A stretch of 29,672 bases of DNA, from assembly GCA_024516155.1 (NCBI GenBank), contig JAJJXM010000154.1, positions 1 through 29,672 on the forward strand, given 5' to 3'. The translations under genes and the position numbers were made by a program. This document shows positions 1 to 9,142 of this stretch, piece after piece. Position 1 is the stretch's first letter. Each line of letters opens with the position of its first letter. The notes under the pieces are model-generated. The model made no database searches. It was not told where the DNA came from and saw only the letters and a list, made by a program, of their open reading frames with translations. This DNA comes from Pyronema omphalodes. Its lineage: Eukaryota; Ascomycota; Pezizomycetes; Pezizales; Pyronemataceae.

Positions 1-460
1 TAAAAAATTAAAATAAGACCCGCTTAGCAAACATTGGTCACTCGAACACCTGCACCACTCAGTTGTCAAAACTCATCGCGTTATGAAGATTGTCATCGCT
101 GGCATCTGAAATAAAAGACTTCATTGAGTGATACAGTCCTTTCTTGATGATTTTTTTGATGATTTAGATCGTGGAGATACCGGTGTTTCCTAGTTCCCGC
201 TTCCACATACTCGCCTTTTGAAGGCGGCACGAATAAAATCAACAAACACTCGACACGCACTTGCAAACTCACATCGACAATGCTTTCCATCAGTTCGCTA
301 ATAATCGCTGATCAAAACCATGTAGATAACAGGGCACCGGATGATACTGCAATTACTAAAAACAGATCCACATATCCGCCAAAGAAAACTCGAAATCAAT
401 GAATTCCCTGCTACATACAGACACAGAATTCATCACCCATCCGACTAATCATCCTAAAGC
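1..460. other. Left-edge intergenic DNA, no supported gene
   Basis: No recognisable gene. A 65-codon open frame on the minus strand (93-290) starts with ATG but has no recognisable motif and no splice-compatible extension that I could find. The stretch is AT-rich and mostly stop-rich in all frames. Confidence 0.5.
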
Positions 461-837
461 TCACTTCACCAGCTTCTCAGGAATTACCCAAACTGCAACC
501 AAATCCCCCTCTTGCATATTTCCCAAATTCTTACACGACCAAATCTCCATTTCCCCCACCGTTTCGGATGTATCTTGACAAGACGGATATGCATCTTGAA
601 AATAAATTTCTGCATCTTCGCATACCCGCCGTTTCGTTCCACTGACTGTTATGCGTTTATATCTCTCAAGCACAGGTTTTGGTGCAGCCTGCAAAGCCTG
701 TGAAGGATGTAAATTATCCCATCCGTCCCAGCGTTGATATTAATCTTCAGACTCTCCACCACCTCATCTTCGTGAGCTCCATCTTCTCCCTTCTCCTTCT
801 CTTTCTGTATAATATTACGATGCATATACCCTACCAT
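461..837 (-). pseudogene. Frameshifted relic of an unrecognised three-member family
   Basis: Reading the minus strand, the frame from 694 to 461 gives a C-terminal segment with the pattern RYKRITVSGT, then IYFQDAYP, then VAVWVIP. This lines up with RFKINGT / VFFQEEYP / MSAWIEP in the gene at 10026-10721 and partly with the gene at 916-1425. The matching N-terminal pattern (GIIYILH, compare WIIKYLH) lies in a different frame, in an open stretch from 837 down to 649. The two halves are each open but out of register, so a single frameshift or an unseen intron separates them around 680-720. No ATG opens the C-terminal half in its own frame, where a stop (TAA) lies upstream near 740. Function is unknown. 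The homology is by eye; the broken state is inferred. Confidence 0.45.
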
Positions 838-915
838 CCAATCCCATCCTCCAGCCTGTTCCTCCTCGGCGTCCAGACCATCGCTTTCCGTGCCGCCGTG
901 ATTAACCCCGCCAGA

Positions 916-1425
916 TTATCCCAATAACATTCTTCGCTTGGATACCGTTCTTTTCTTGCTTCTGTTTTTGGTTCGCAGGGTTCTGCCCAGGCTGCTATTA
1001 TGGTGTTGGGGTCTTCCGAGGGTAGGGATGTAGTGGTGGATTGTTTTCTCTGAAGCAGAAGGTGGGTTACTATCCAGCGGTGGTGCTGGCGGAGCCTCTA
1101 GAGGAGCTGCCGACGGTATCCCCAAAGGTACCGCTAAGGAGTTTTGCTTTACGTCTAGCGGAGCAATGTAGATATCCACCTCAGCGACGGTAAGATAAAA
1201 TGGCTTCTCAGAACCATGGTACTTTTCCTCGAAATATATCAGGGAGGCGAAGTTGGCTTTTTCGATATTGCCGGTGATGACGGTGCGATCGGTAATGGTT
1301 AGGTCTGCGTGGAGGTATTTTATGAGCCAGAGATGGGAATGGCGGGTTATTTTAGTGGGTTCCGGGGACAAGGGGAAGAAGGTGTTGTAGATGTTTTGGT
1401 AGATCTTGCAGAGGTTGGGGAGCAT
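916..1425 (-). CDS. Hypothetical protein, member of the local three-copy family
   Basis: A single-exon frame of 169 codons with an ATG in good fungal context (CCACCATG). Residues ~30-88 contain the pattern WLIKYLH, ITGNIEKAN, IYFEEKYHG and VDIYIA. This matches WIIKYLH, INGTLQKAN, VFFQEEYPH and IKIYYY in the gene at 10026-10721, so the two are divergent paralogues. After residue ~95 the protein differs: a Pro/Ala-rich linker (~98-118) and a basic tail with RTKNRSKKR and KRR that could be nuclear-targeting. No signal peptide or membrane segment. I do not recognise the family. The unmatched C-terminus could mean an intron or shifted frame near the 3' end. Confidence 0.6.
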   Translation of the reverse strand: MLPNLCKIYQNIYNTFFPLSPEPTKITRHSHLWLIKYLHADLTITDRTVITGNIEKANFASLIYFEEKYHGSEKPFYLTVAEVDIYIAPLDVKQNSLAVPLGIPSAAPLEAPPAPPLDSNPPSASEKTIHHYIPTLGRPQHHNSSLGRTLRTKNRSKKRTVSKRRMLLG

Positions 1426-1771
1426 GGTGGATGGTGTTTTTGATATCAGGGTTGAGGATGAGGTGATGGTAAAAGGGAAATGTGGGGAGGGTGGTTTTGT
1501 TAGGCCTCGGGTTACAGGATAGTGGTTACGTATGATACTTGGTTATTGAATGAAATATTGACATTGAAATATACAGGTAGCGATCATGACTTACGATTGT
1601 AGGTAATGTCACTCGAAGTACTTTGTTTAAATCACAGTTGATATTAATTCTTTAATTACCTCCATTTCTTCAGTTCACATATAATAGCATCTAAAACCCT
1701 TTCGTCGTTCCTTCCAACAACCACTCAGACTCCCAATTAATTAATTTCCCAAATGACATGCCAACCGATAC
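1426..1771. other. Intergenic, no gene seen
   Basis: AT-rich spacer between two minus-strand genes. It would hold the promoter of the gene starting at 1425 and the 3' UTR of the gene ending at 1772. No repeat or motif stands out. Confidence 0.5.
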
Positions 1772-2401
1772 CTAAAAGATCCACGCAGGGCTCGGCTTCC
1801 CATTTTCTCTAGCCTTTACAAAATCCTGATACACCTGGCCACCCCACTGTTTTTCTCCATTCCAAAGCACCAAAACCACAAGTAATCCCACCAGTATCTT
1901 TGCCGCGAATGCAATCCACCTCGGGGATGCAGCTTGTCTATCCTCCAATTCTTCCACCCATCTTTAAATCGTCAGCATTCCATCACCTCAATATTCCAAA
2001 TACCAGACAATAACATTCCACCTACCCATGATGTCTATCCAAACTCAACCGTCCCAAATAAACCGCCAGTTCATCAATCTCCTCATCCGTAACCTGTCTC
2101 GGCTCATAGCTCATGAATTCCGTCGCAGGATCTTGAGATCTCCCATCATTAAAGGAATCAGGAAACTCCTGTCTGTGTTCATATGGAGTATGGTAGACGG
2201 AATAGATTGGCGGGAAATCAGCAAGGGGGTCATAGTAAGTATAACCCGACCTGGTCGTGACGTTATCCCCAATGCGGGTGTTTGGGCTAGGGAAATATTA
2301 GCTTTCGTGAATATTGAATGGTACATGCTTTTTGTTGTGGGGGCTTACTTTGCCGCGACTGGGTTAGACCAGGAGTGGGCGGGCTTGGCATGGTGGTACA
2401 T
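1772..2401 (-). CDS. Orphan single-pass membrane protein, three exons
   Basis: Spliced by eye: exon 1 2401-2349, intron 2348-2287 (GTAAGC..CCCTAG, 62 nt), exon 2 2286-2026, intron 2025-1938 (GTAGGT..GATAG, 88 nt, branch GCTGAC), exon 3 1937-1772 ending TAG. The join keeps one frame through all exons: 480 nt, 159 aa. Residues 1-104 are polar and rich in Tyr and Pro (YTYYDPLADFPP, then TDEEIDELAVYLG). Residues ~113-131 (WIAFAAKILVGLLVVLVLW) form one clear membrane helix, followed by a ~28-residue tail with WGGQVYQDF. There is no signal peptide, so a tail-proximal anchor is likely. I do not recognise the family. Confidence rests on frame continuity across two good introns, since unspliced frames here are short. 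Confidence 0.72.
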
Positions 2402-2679
2402 GTTGCTTTGAATTTTGTGATGGTGGTTGAAACTTGAGGGAGTGATAAGAAAAGGGTTGGTGTACATATATGGGGAGGGAAATTATTGGCTGGGAGTAAT
2501 TCAAGTTCGTTGGTTCACTATTGGGGAGGGGTCGTGATGGGGACTTTTGAAGGGTAGATACTGGGAAATCTAGAGACAATGATAAATGTAAATGTCAAAT
2601 GGGTCAAATATTCAGTCTGCAATGGAGGCAGTGGTGGGATTTAACCCCGGGGGTCAATCATGGGATGTCACGCAGGGTT
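2402..2679. other. Intergenic spacer and promoter side of the 1772-2401 gene
   Basis: No gene seen. The stretch immediately precedes the orphan membrane-protein gene and should contain its promoter. A mutated B-box-like stretch at the right end is listed under rejected items. Confidence 0.4.
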
Positions 2680-2748
2680 ATTTTTTTTTCTTCAGCTAAT
2701 CATATGCTGACCGGGGCCTGAAAGGCCCATACAGGACACAAATAGAGG
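2680..2748 (-). mobile_element. Short 3' end of a LINE (same family as 4567-5322)
   Basis: Read on the minus strand, a 38-base block (2735-2698) matches the 3' end of the plus-strand LINE fragment at 5263-5300 at about 34 of 38 positions. It is followed in both cases by an A-rich tail (here A9 at 2681-2690). The block contains a small hairpin, GGGCCT-TTC-AGGCCC. Such very short 3' stubs are expected from 5'-truncated target-primed reverse transcription. Confidence 0.7.
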
Positions 2749-2927
2749 TACAGTTGTAAAAAGAGGGGGATTTTAAAATGTTTGTGAACCGTTTCTACAC
2801 GCGACAAAAGTTTTTAGCGCGATGTAGACATTTTTTCATGCTGTAAGCGCATAATATCAAAAGCCTTTTTTGTGGAAACACTTTGAACGCTCAAAACACA
2901 TTGCGGCATCTAAACATCGTGATACTT
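2749..2927 (+). repeat. Dispersed ~180-bp repeat, copy A
   Basis: Shares long identical blocks with copy B at 8279-8473: ATGTAGACATTTTTTCA, GCTGTAAGCGC and GCGGCATCTAAACATCGTGA, in the same order and orientation. No coding potential. It begins directly beside the LINE stub at 2680-2748. Origin unknown; it could be a non-autonomous element or a decayed transposon end. Confidence 0.75.
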
Positions 2928-4566
2928 TGAGAACGCTATAACACTTCGTAATTTTCAGGTGGTCTATAGCGCAATGTCCAATACTCCATTTTTGAATTCA
3001 ATACCGCATATACTGCCGAAAACTTTCTTCAACTGCTGCAAAATATATAAACGAATCTTTAGTGTCTACCAGGCGAAAATAAACGTAGAAAAAAACAAAT
3101 TGGCTCTGGTCCAAAAGTTTAGTTTCTCACGACAGCATTTCTGTCATCAAAGATGATAGTACAGGAAATGTTTTTGGGTACTACAACCGCTTTACGGTAT
3201 GTGGAAGCATTTTTCTCCTTTCAATTTTTTCTGGAACGTCGGAAGTGATATGGAGAGTTTTCCTATCACTCTAGCTTCCGTGAGGTCTAACTCCAGCAGT
3301 GGCTTGCCACCGCTGGATACTTACAGAAGGTATAACTTGCCATAAGGCTACAGTTGTATGCGATATATGAGAAAATAACCTTTTATCACTCATTTCCCAC
3401 TCAATGTTAATCAGTAATTTGACACTTCCTGCTGTTAAAAATTTTTGTGGACAAAGCCGAGAAGCTAAAAGTCTACACTTCGTGATGGTTTCCACGGCAT
3501 TGCATACCAGGGGGTGCAGTATCAAGTAATGCTGCATCATTTCAGCCCCCGATCTTCTTGTGAAAACGCACAGATGCACAGGCAAGTTGATTGAGTTGTC
3601 TGTTCGTTCTTGACCCTTTATGCACTCCGAAACCTTTGTAATTACAAGTACTTTTCCGGCAGTATTCCAACACTTTTCTTCCTCCACACTCTTCCACTTT
3701 GTCTGCAATCAGACTTCGCCCTTTTGTCCCGGGCTGCCACATTTCTCCGACCCCATAAGACGAGGAATAGACAACCTAGGTTCCCGCTCGATGTGTAGCA
3801 CTCCATTGTAGTTGCTAAAGTTAACAATCAAATGATCTAAGAAGCACCGCTTGACAAGCTCACATTACATTATAAGGAGTGGTTACTTTCTCCAAGAAAC
3901 ATTGTTGCAATCCTGAAATGCTGTAACCATACCAACTTAAGAAGTAAGGCAAATTTTGAAAATATCGTGAAGTGCCGGAGAAACGATGCTGAAATCACAT
4001 CCAACAAATAATATATAAGGAATACAAAATACGTTCCAAGCCGGAGGAGCAACGCCAATTCACTACCCGCAGACTCTCCTCCTTACCAAATCAACATGTG
4101 TGGTAGGGAATAATCGGAAGAATCATGTAACTCCGGTCAGCAATATCAAAGTTTAGCATCCGGTTGATCTTTTAAGGTACCAAGATGATTACTTTCAGTC
4201 TGCCGAGCTAACAGCTAGTTCCAAGTGACGTCACCTTGGCAGACAGCGACGCTGGGCAATCACCATAAACGAACGATCAAATTGTAAGGAATAATCTTAA
4301 AAAGAAAGACATTCGAGGGTCAAATAAATGAAATTGGACTGGTCGATAAAGGCCATAAGCATATGTTATCACTCGTTTTGGGAACTGGCGGAAATATTTA
4401 TGTCGGAAATCATTCACGAAACTTCCGGCTAACTACCAGATTCATGATGAGACCAAACAAAAAACCTTAAACACATAGTAAAAGACATCACTAAGAACAA
4501 ACGCCATCGTGAAAACTTAATCTTGAGTTGTATAATCAATACTGACTGGGGTCCGATGGCTCTTGT
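2928..4566. other. 1.6-kb stretch without a supported gene
   Basis: Several overlapping minus-strand frames of 60 to 145 codons occur at 3271-3827, but the longest opens with TTG, none shows a recognisable motif, and I could not join them through convincing introns. The lower part (3800-4560) is AT-rich and closed in all frames. The right end could contain decayed upstream sequence of the LINE fragment that becomes readable at 4567. Confidence 0.4.
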
Positions 4567-5037
4567 ATGATAAACGTTTTTGTTTTTTTCATACGAAAGA
4601 GAAGGTATCGGAAGGAAAACAAAACAGAATGGATTCAAACAAACCTGGAAAAAAGCCGGTTCTACCGACCAAAAAATTCCTGGGGAATAAGACAGGCTCT
4701 TCAGAAGATCCCAAAAAGGAAAGCAGCTGTTTTCCTGCAATTAGCGTCCGGCCACGCTCTAATTGGGACACATCTTGTACGAATCAAGAAGAAAGATTCG
4801 GATAGTTGCTGGTTTTGCAATTCTGGAAAAAGACGAATCCGGGGACATCTGTTTGGCGGATGTAAGGCATTGAAGAGAGATCTCTTGGTACTGAAGAAGA
4901 AGGTTGGGAAGGTGAAAGGAAAGAAAATGGGTCGAGGGACAAGGATGAATTTGGTGGCTTTGTTCCAAGATGAACGGTTGACAGAACATGTATTAGATTT
5001 TCTTCAACGGACAGGTGTGGGAAAGAGATTGGAGTAG
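4567..5037 (+). pseudogene. LINE ORF2 C-terminal fragment with zinc finger
   Basis: An open frame of 156 codons. Its second half reads as the C-terminal end of fungal non-LTR ORF2 proteins: QLASGHALIGTHLVRIKK, then CWFCNSGKRRIRGHLFGGC, a CX2C..HX4C zinc-binding motif. A basic segment follows, then ALFQDERLTEHVLDFLQRTGVGKRLE, matching the usual ending of such proteins. The first ~45 residues are Lys/Arg-rich and may be chance reading. The ATG at 4567 is not a real start: reverse transcriptase and RNase H should lie upstream and are missing. The fragment is therefore a dead remnant with a still intact reading frame, which suggests a fairly recent insertion. Confidence 0.8.
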
Positions 5038-5322
5038 GATACCATAAAGGTACCACTCAGAATTTACATTTAAACGAAGGTGTTTGTTCGTGGTGATCTA
5101 TGTCACTTTTTTGTTTTTCTCGGTGTTGATTTTGTTTTCTCTTTTTCTGTTCTTTGTTTTTTCATATCGTAATCAGGTGGATATCTGGGGTAAAGGAGAT
5201 CGGGGGGGCCTCATAAGGTGGTTAATTTCACAAGGACGGGTATGGATGTTTTGTTGTTTTTTCCTGCATGGGCCTTTTAGGCCTCGGTCAGCGTATGATT
5301 CAATAAATAAATAAATAAAGAA
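4567..5322 (+). mobile_element. 5'-truncated Tad-like LINE (non-LTR retrotransposon) 3' end
   Basis: Consists of the ORF2 C-terminus (4567-5037), a ~260-bp 3' UTR, and a tail of TAAA repeats at 5300-5320. The 3' UTR ends with the block CCTGCATGGGCC..GGTCAGCGTATGATT at 5263-5300, shared with the inverted stub at 2680-2748. Endonuclease and reverse transcriptase are absent, as in a 5'-truncated insertion. Confidence 0.8.
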
Positions 5323-5430
5323 ACAAAACGTTGTTATGGTATTTTCATTCACAGGGATGTCTGGTGCGCTTTTGACGTTAAAGAGGTTAATACGCGGAAA
5401 CTTTGCGCTCCCCCCCCCCCTCCCCACCAA
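5323..5430. other. Spacer with C-run between LINE tail and satellite
   Basis: About 100 bases follow the TAAA tail, ending in an 11-base C run at 5410-5420. No gene. Confidence 0.5.
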
Positions 5431-5460
5431 AAATAAAAATAAAAATAAAAATAAAAATAA

Positions 5461-5491
<31 letters not shown>

Positions 5492-5522
5492 TAAAAATAA
5501 AATAAAATAAAAATAAAAATAA

Positions 5523-5553
<31 letters not shown>

Positions 5554-5580
5554 TAAAAATAAAAATAAAAATAAAAATAA

Positions 5581-5611
<31 letters not shown>

Positions 5612-5621
5612 TAAAAATAAA

Positions 5622-5652
<31 letters not shown>

Positions 5653-5731
5653 TAAAAATAAAAATAAAAATAAAAATAAAAATAAAATAAAAATAAAAAT
5701 AAAATAAAAATAAAAATAAAATAAAATAAAA
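5431..5731 (+). repeat. (AAAAT)/(AAAAAT) satellite, ~300 bp
   Basis: About 300 bases made only of AAAAAT hexamers interspersed with AAAAT pentamers, directly after a C-rich run. The long minus-strand open frame of alternating Phe, Tyr and Ile across it is a by-product of the repeat. The array probably grew from an A-rich tail, since a LINE 3' end lies ~110 bp upstream. Confidence 0.95.
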
Positions 5732-5887
5732 CCCGATGTACCATATTCATGTTGTTACATGTTCGAAGGATCACAGTGGCGTGAGAAAAGGGATATTTAT
5801 TACTAGACCCAATGACATGACTCACTACACAAAACCTCATCCCGCCATCACATGAAACCTTAATCTGAAAGTCACACGTCGCTTAGC

Positions 5888-7207
5888 TCATGCTCTTGGC
5901 TTTCTTCCATAAACGCGATAACTATTTATTATTAGAAATGTTCCTATGTTTTCTTTGAAATGGTTTGAAAGGGGGTACTTACTATTTGGCGTACATGTGA
6001 TAGTTTTTGTTGCGAACCGCAGCAAGTCCGGCATCACAAATAGCACGAGCTTTTTCGACATCCATGCCCAGAACCCGAGTAAATGCTGCCATTCCATAAC
6101 TTTCGATTCCGGTTTCGCAGTTCAGCAGCGACATTGCACCAATTCTCTTTTGTCTTGGATCCTTTGGCCATGGACCAAATGGCTCTTTAGCTTCCATAGC
6201 ATGGACGTCTTCGAACCCTGCTTCCTCCAAGAGCAACTTCATGGATTGTAGCTTCGGCGCCGGCCGGCCCATCTTACTCATGGCTTCGCGCAAATAGTCG
6301 GCGTATATCTTCATGCCATTGTCGGGTTTCATAGTACCGTCATCGCAATTCGCCGTGATGCCGTATTCGCAGAGTTCTACGTAACCTCCGGGGACGGCAC
6401 AACTAAAGACACACGTCAGCGGCGTGGTAGACAAATTGCTTTACTTACCGCATCATCTCGCTAATAAGATGGTTCCAATTACTAACTCCCGAGGCAATAT
6501 TGCGACCATGAATAAAGTCAAAAGAATCCTAGAATCATTATATATCAATAAAGATTCATCAATGTAGCTGCATTACTATTGAACAAGACGGAAACTAACG
6601 TCTTTGAAGGTCCATTCTAACATGGCATCGTCAACCTCAAAGCGACTGTCCCAAGAATTAGCATGGGCGGATAGAAAGGTATTAAGAGCTTACCAATTGG
6701 CAGGTACCCATTGTGGTTGTATCGGGCTTAGATCAGTACCAATAACCTCCGCCATTGGATATTGATCTGCCATATCTATCGCCCATATACCTGTACCCGT
6801 GCCGATGTCCAAGATTCGATGTGGCTCGTTAAGCGGAGCCTCGTGGAGCTTATCGTCCCATACCATCCGCATCATTTCATGGTTCAAGTCTAGTCTGCGC
6901 CGTTGATCAGTATCCACCGCCAAACAGGCTTTCAACCAGCTATTCTTCCGGTCATTTCTCGGCATACCGATCTTGTTCCTTTTCATCTGTAGGCAGAAGA
7001 TATTTATCAGGTCCATAATAAGCGTGGTATCGTCTGCCGTTCTCGAAGATGTACTGATTCACTGATGACGTGAGACTTGCCGTGCTGGTATCATAGCCAG
7101 CCGAATCATAGTTTTCATCCTCGGGTCTTTCAAGCTGGGGTAGTTAGAATAGAAGTTATGGAAATACTAGAAGTGAAACTCACCAGGGATGGATCAACTT
7201 CAAGCAT
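5888..7207 (-). CDS. LaeA-like SAM-dependent methyltransferase, seven exons
   Basis: Exons on the minus strand: 7207-7184, 7134-6968, 6894-6694, 6645-6600, 6528-6449, 6402-5983, 5921-5888. The six introns are 46-73 nt with GTRNGY-type donors and CAG/TAG acceptors. All joins are in frame, giving 972 nt and 323 aa. Motif I, ILDIGTGTG, is at ~91-99; VIGTDLSPIQP (acidic loop) follows; then FDFIHGRN, PGGYVEL and the ending YYRVYGRKPRA. This is the class I Rossmann methyltransferase fold of the Methyltransf_23/LaeA-like group, which is large in filamentous fungi; members include secondary-metabolism regulators and many proteins of unknown substrate. The N-terminal NGRRYHAY and EKEQDRLDLNH motifs are typical. 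No biosynthetic genes lie nearby. Start choice: the ATG at 7207 is the first in frame after a stop; an upstream ATG near 7310 is out of frame with exon 2 unless another intron exists. Confidence 0.9.
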
Positions 7208-7434
7208 TGCGTTGACTTGTGTTTGGTCTTTTGTTGAGTGGACTGGAGAGACAGACTGTCAACATCGTCGTCAGCTGGGGGCTGACCGATTAATATAGAA
7301 TTCGGCATCTAGTCGCCAATGTGATGACCCGTGGATAACGGCAGGAATCTGGGTGGCTCCAGGGTTACGTCTGGCAAGCATGTTCTGGGTTGGCAGCACT
7401 AGTATGCCAATCAATATTTTATATGGGGTGATTT
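7208..7434. promoter_or_regulatory. Presumed promoter of the methyltransferase gene
   Basis: A 227-bp gap between the methyltransferase start and the inverted-repeat element. No clear TATA box. It contains an out-of-frame upstream ATG. Inferred only from position. Confidence 0.35.
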
Positions 7435-7457
7435 ATGGCTATTACCAGAGCTGGTAC

Positions 7458-7468
7458 TGACCGGGTCA
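7458..7468. promoter_or_regulatory. Palindromic motif TGACCGGGTCA, copy 1
   Basis: TGACC and GGTCA half-sites around a central G. Identical to the copy at 7481-7491, whose start lies 23 bp away, and equivalent on the opposite strand to 7821-7831. The geometry suits a dimeric DNA-binding protein, but it may only be the core of the inverted repeats of the surrounding element. Confidence 0.4.
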
Positions 7469-7480
7469 GTGACATATCAG

Positions 7481-7491
7481 TGACCGGGTCA
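7481..7491. promoter_or_regulatory. Palindromic motif TGACCGGGTCA, copy 2
   Basis: Second copy of the 11-bp palindrome in the left arm. The centre-to-centre spacing of 23 bp is about two helical turns. Confidence 0.4.
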
Positions 7492-7820
7492 GAGTGGGGT
7501 CACAAGTCACGCGTTCGTGTGATGTCTCATGATGCCGCAACGGCGACGGCTGTCTGCCCCGGGAGTTGACTTCAGTGAACCAGAAAAGAGTGCTCGTACC
7601 TAACTTCAATTTAATTCCATATTTGATGTACTAAAAATCCAAGATGTGTTCTTCCCTATGCTAGTACATCAGTCAATCCTACATATATTTACCGCACTGT
7701 CCATTATTTCATCCTCCTTACTCATGCTATCCAACTATCCTCGATCATTCCAGAGATCTAACATCCGCAATTTCAATCCTAATCTTACCGATCCGTTGCT
7801 GATCCTCCGGTCACTGATAC

Positions 7821-7831
7821 TGACCCGGTCA
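7821..7831. promoter_or_regulatory. Palindromic motif TGACCCGGTCA, copy 3
   Basis: Reverse-complement version of the motif in the right arm. Only one intact copy lies on this side; the equivalent of copy 2 has decayed to CCGGTCACTGAT. Confidence 0.4.
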
Positions 7832-7854
7832 GCGCCAGCTTTGGCTATTGCCAT

Positions 7855-8278
7855 TCTGCTCTTCCGTTGGTATCACGGTCTCAGGATGATCTATGTACCT
7901 TCCGTGGAATGACTATAAGTGCTGCACAAAAACACGCTAATGCGCAACTTTGCAGTGTAATTACCACGATTTTTCTCTTGCTGCATCCACATATATTTTT
8001 GAGGGGTTTTGTAGCTACATGTATGTATGGCGTCAGGTACTTTGTATTAGGTAGATCTAGCGCGACAGGGGTTCAAATCCCGCAACAACATCTCAACGCA
8101 GACAATTATGACACTGCACAAAATCAAAAGAATTGAATTTCCCACAGATAGATCATATAAATGTATGCAGAGAACAATTCTACCGCTCATATGTTTATTA
8201 GGGCTATATCGGTTACAAAATCACATGATTCAGGTGGCAGAGGACGTTTTGTATGCATACCTAAATGCGCATAGTATA
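7855..8278. other. Intergenic, no gene seen
   Basis: Short open frames only. An isolated B-box-like string at 8070-8080 is discussed under rejected items. Confidence 0.4.
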
Positions 8279-8473
8279 TACACTTGTAAAAAAAAAAAGG
8301 GGTGGGGGGGTGGGGGGTTTAAAATGTTTTTGAAACGTTTCTGCAGATGAGAAAAGTTTTAGCGCTATGTAGACATTTTTTCACGCTGTAAGCGCGTAAT
8401 ATCGAACGCGTTTTCTTGTGCAAACTCTCAGAACGCTTAAAATGCATTGCGGCATCTAAACATCGTGATACTT
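8279..8473 (+). repeat. Dispersed ~180-bp repeat, copy B
   Basis: Same orientation as copy A at 2749-2927. Begins with ACTTGT followed by A11 and a G-rich run (8302-8319), then AAAATGTTT, ATGTAGACATTTTTTCA, GCTGTAAGCGCGTAATATC and GCGGCATCTAAACATCGTGA. Similarity to copy A stops sharply after GATACTT at 8473. Noncoding. Confidence 0.75.
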
Positions 8474-9142
8474 CCACATTTCGATGAGTTTTCATAGGAT
8501 TCTAAAGAACCAACGCTGAGTAAGAATCTTTCCAATAGACCCTGTCTGTGGGAATATGTGCTGACTTGATTGTAGCAACCTTGTGCGGCCACCCTGGCGA
8601 ATGGTTCCCTCTGGAATCAGCCATATTCAGCAAGCAACCATTTAACCAAGCCATCTTCAGGCAATTCAACGCAAAAGAATTACATCTGATGTATACAATA
8701 GGCTCTAAGAATCTTCTGACACGATGCCCTGGCGATAAGCCATTTAAGATATATGAAGATATAATGGTCGAAATATGGATGTCACCTTAATACCAAGGAA
8801 ATCGTGTCTGTATCTCAAGGAATGTTCATCATTCGTGTGACTTGTTTTGTATTCCTGATGCATGAGCTGATGTGATGACAGGTTCTTATTCCCCTTACTG
8901 CAACTAGAAGCTGTCCTCAAGGAACTAACAGTCCGAGTCCGAAATCAATGTAGAACGATCCGATCGCTGGTAAAGGAATAGAATATCGGATTATTTTGTA
9001 GCAGCCGTGGAACGATAAATATATTGCATGCGTAGTGGTGAAAATCGTGATCAAAGTGGCAGCACCAGCAGGGTTAGAGATGATGGGGGCAGGAGGGGGG
9101 GTTATCGATGGTATCGATGTAGCTGGCCTTGTAAACAATGTG
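8474..9142. other. Intergenic, no gene seen
   Basis: A plus-strand frame of 80 codons at 8548-8790 does not begin with a convincing start context and has no recognisable motif. A 73-codon minus-strand frame at 8917-9138 is Pro/Ile/Thr-rich and likewise unsupported. Confidence 0.4.

Larger units (their letters stand above)
7435..7854. mobile_element. ~420-bp element with long imperfect inverted repeats (MITE-like)
   Basis: The left end (7435-7490) and the reverse complement of the right end (7854-7805) align over ~50 bases. The outer 20 match at about 16 positions, then CTGACCGGGTCAGT is identical, and ATCAGTGACCGG is identical after a 5-base gap. No transposase frame fits inside. It lies ~230 bp upstream of the methyltransferase start. 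No flanking target duplication is evident, so the outer limits are approximate. Confidence 0.6.

Noticed and set aside
2630..2655. Mutated B-box (GGTTAAATCCC) on the minus strand beside the LINE stub
   Set aside because: No cloverleaf could be built; it departs from the B-box consensus at the conserved C.
3271..3827. Cluster of overlapping minus-strand frames of up to 145 codons
   Set aside because: The longest opens with TTG, none carries a recognisable motif, and I could not join them with good introns.
5349..5840. 163-codon minus-strand frame of alternating Phe/Tyr/Ile
   Set aside because: It is the translation of the AAAAT/AAAAAT satellite and has no independent support.
7230..7312. Upstream ATG at ~7310 as the methyltransferase start
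   Set aside because: Its frame joins out of register with exon 2 through the intron at 7183-7135; the ATG at 7207 keeps frame and a plausible N-terminus.
8070..8080. GGTTCAAATCC, a perfect tRNA B-box
   Set aside because: Flanking bases form only three T-arm pairs, and no acceptor stem or A-box at proper distance was found, so it is at most a tRNA-derived scrap.
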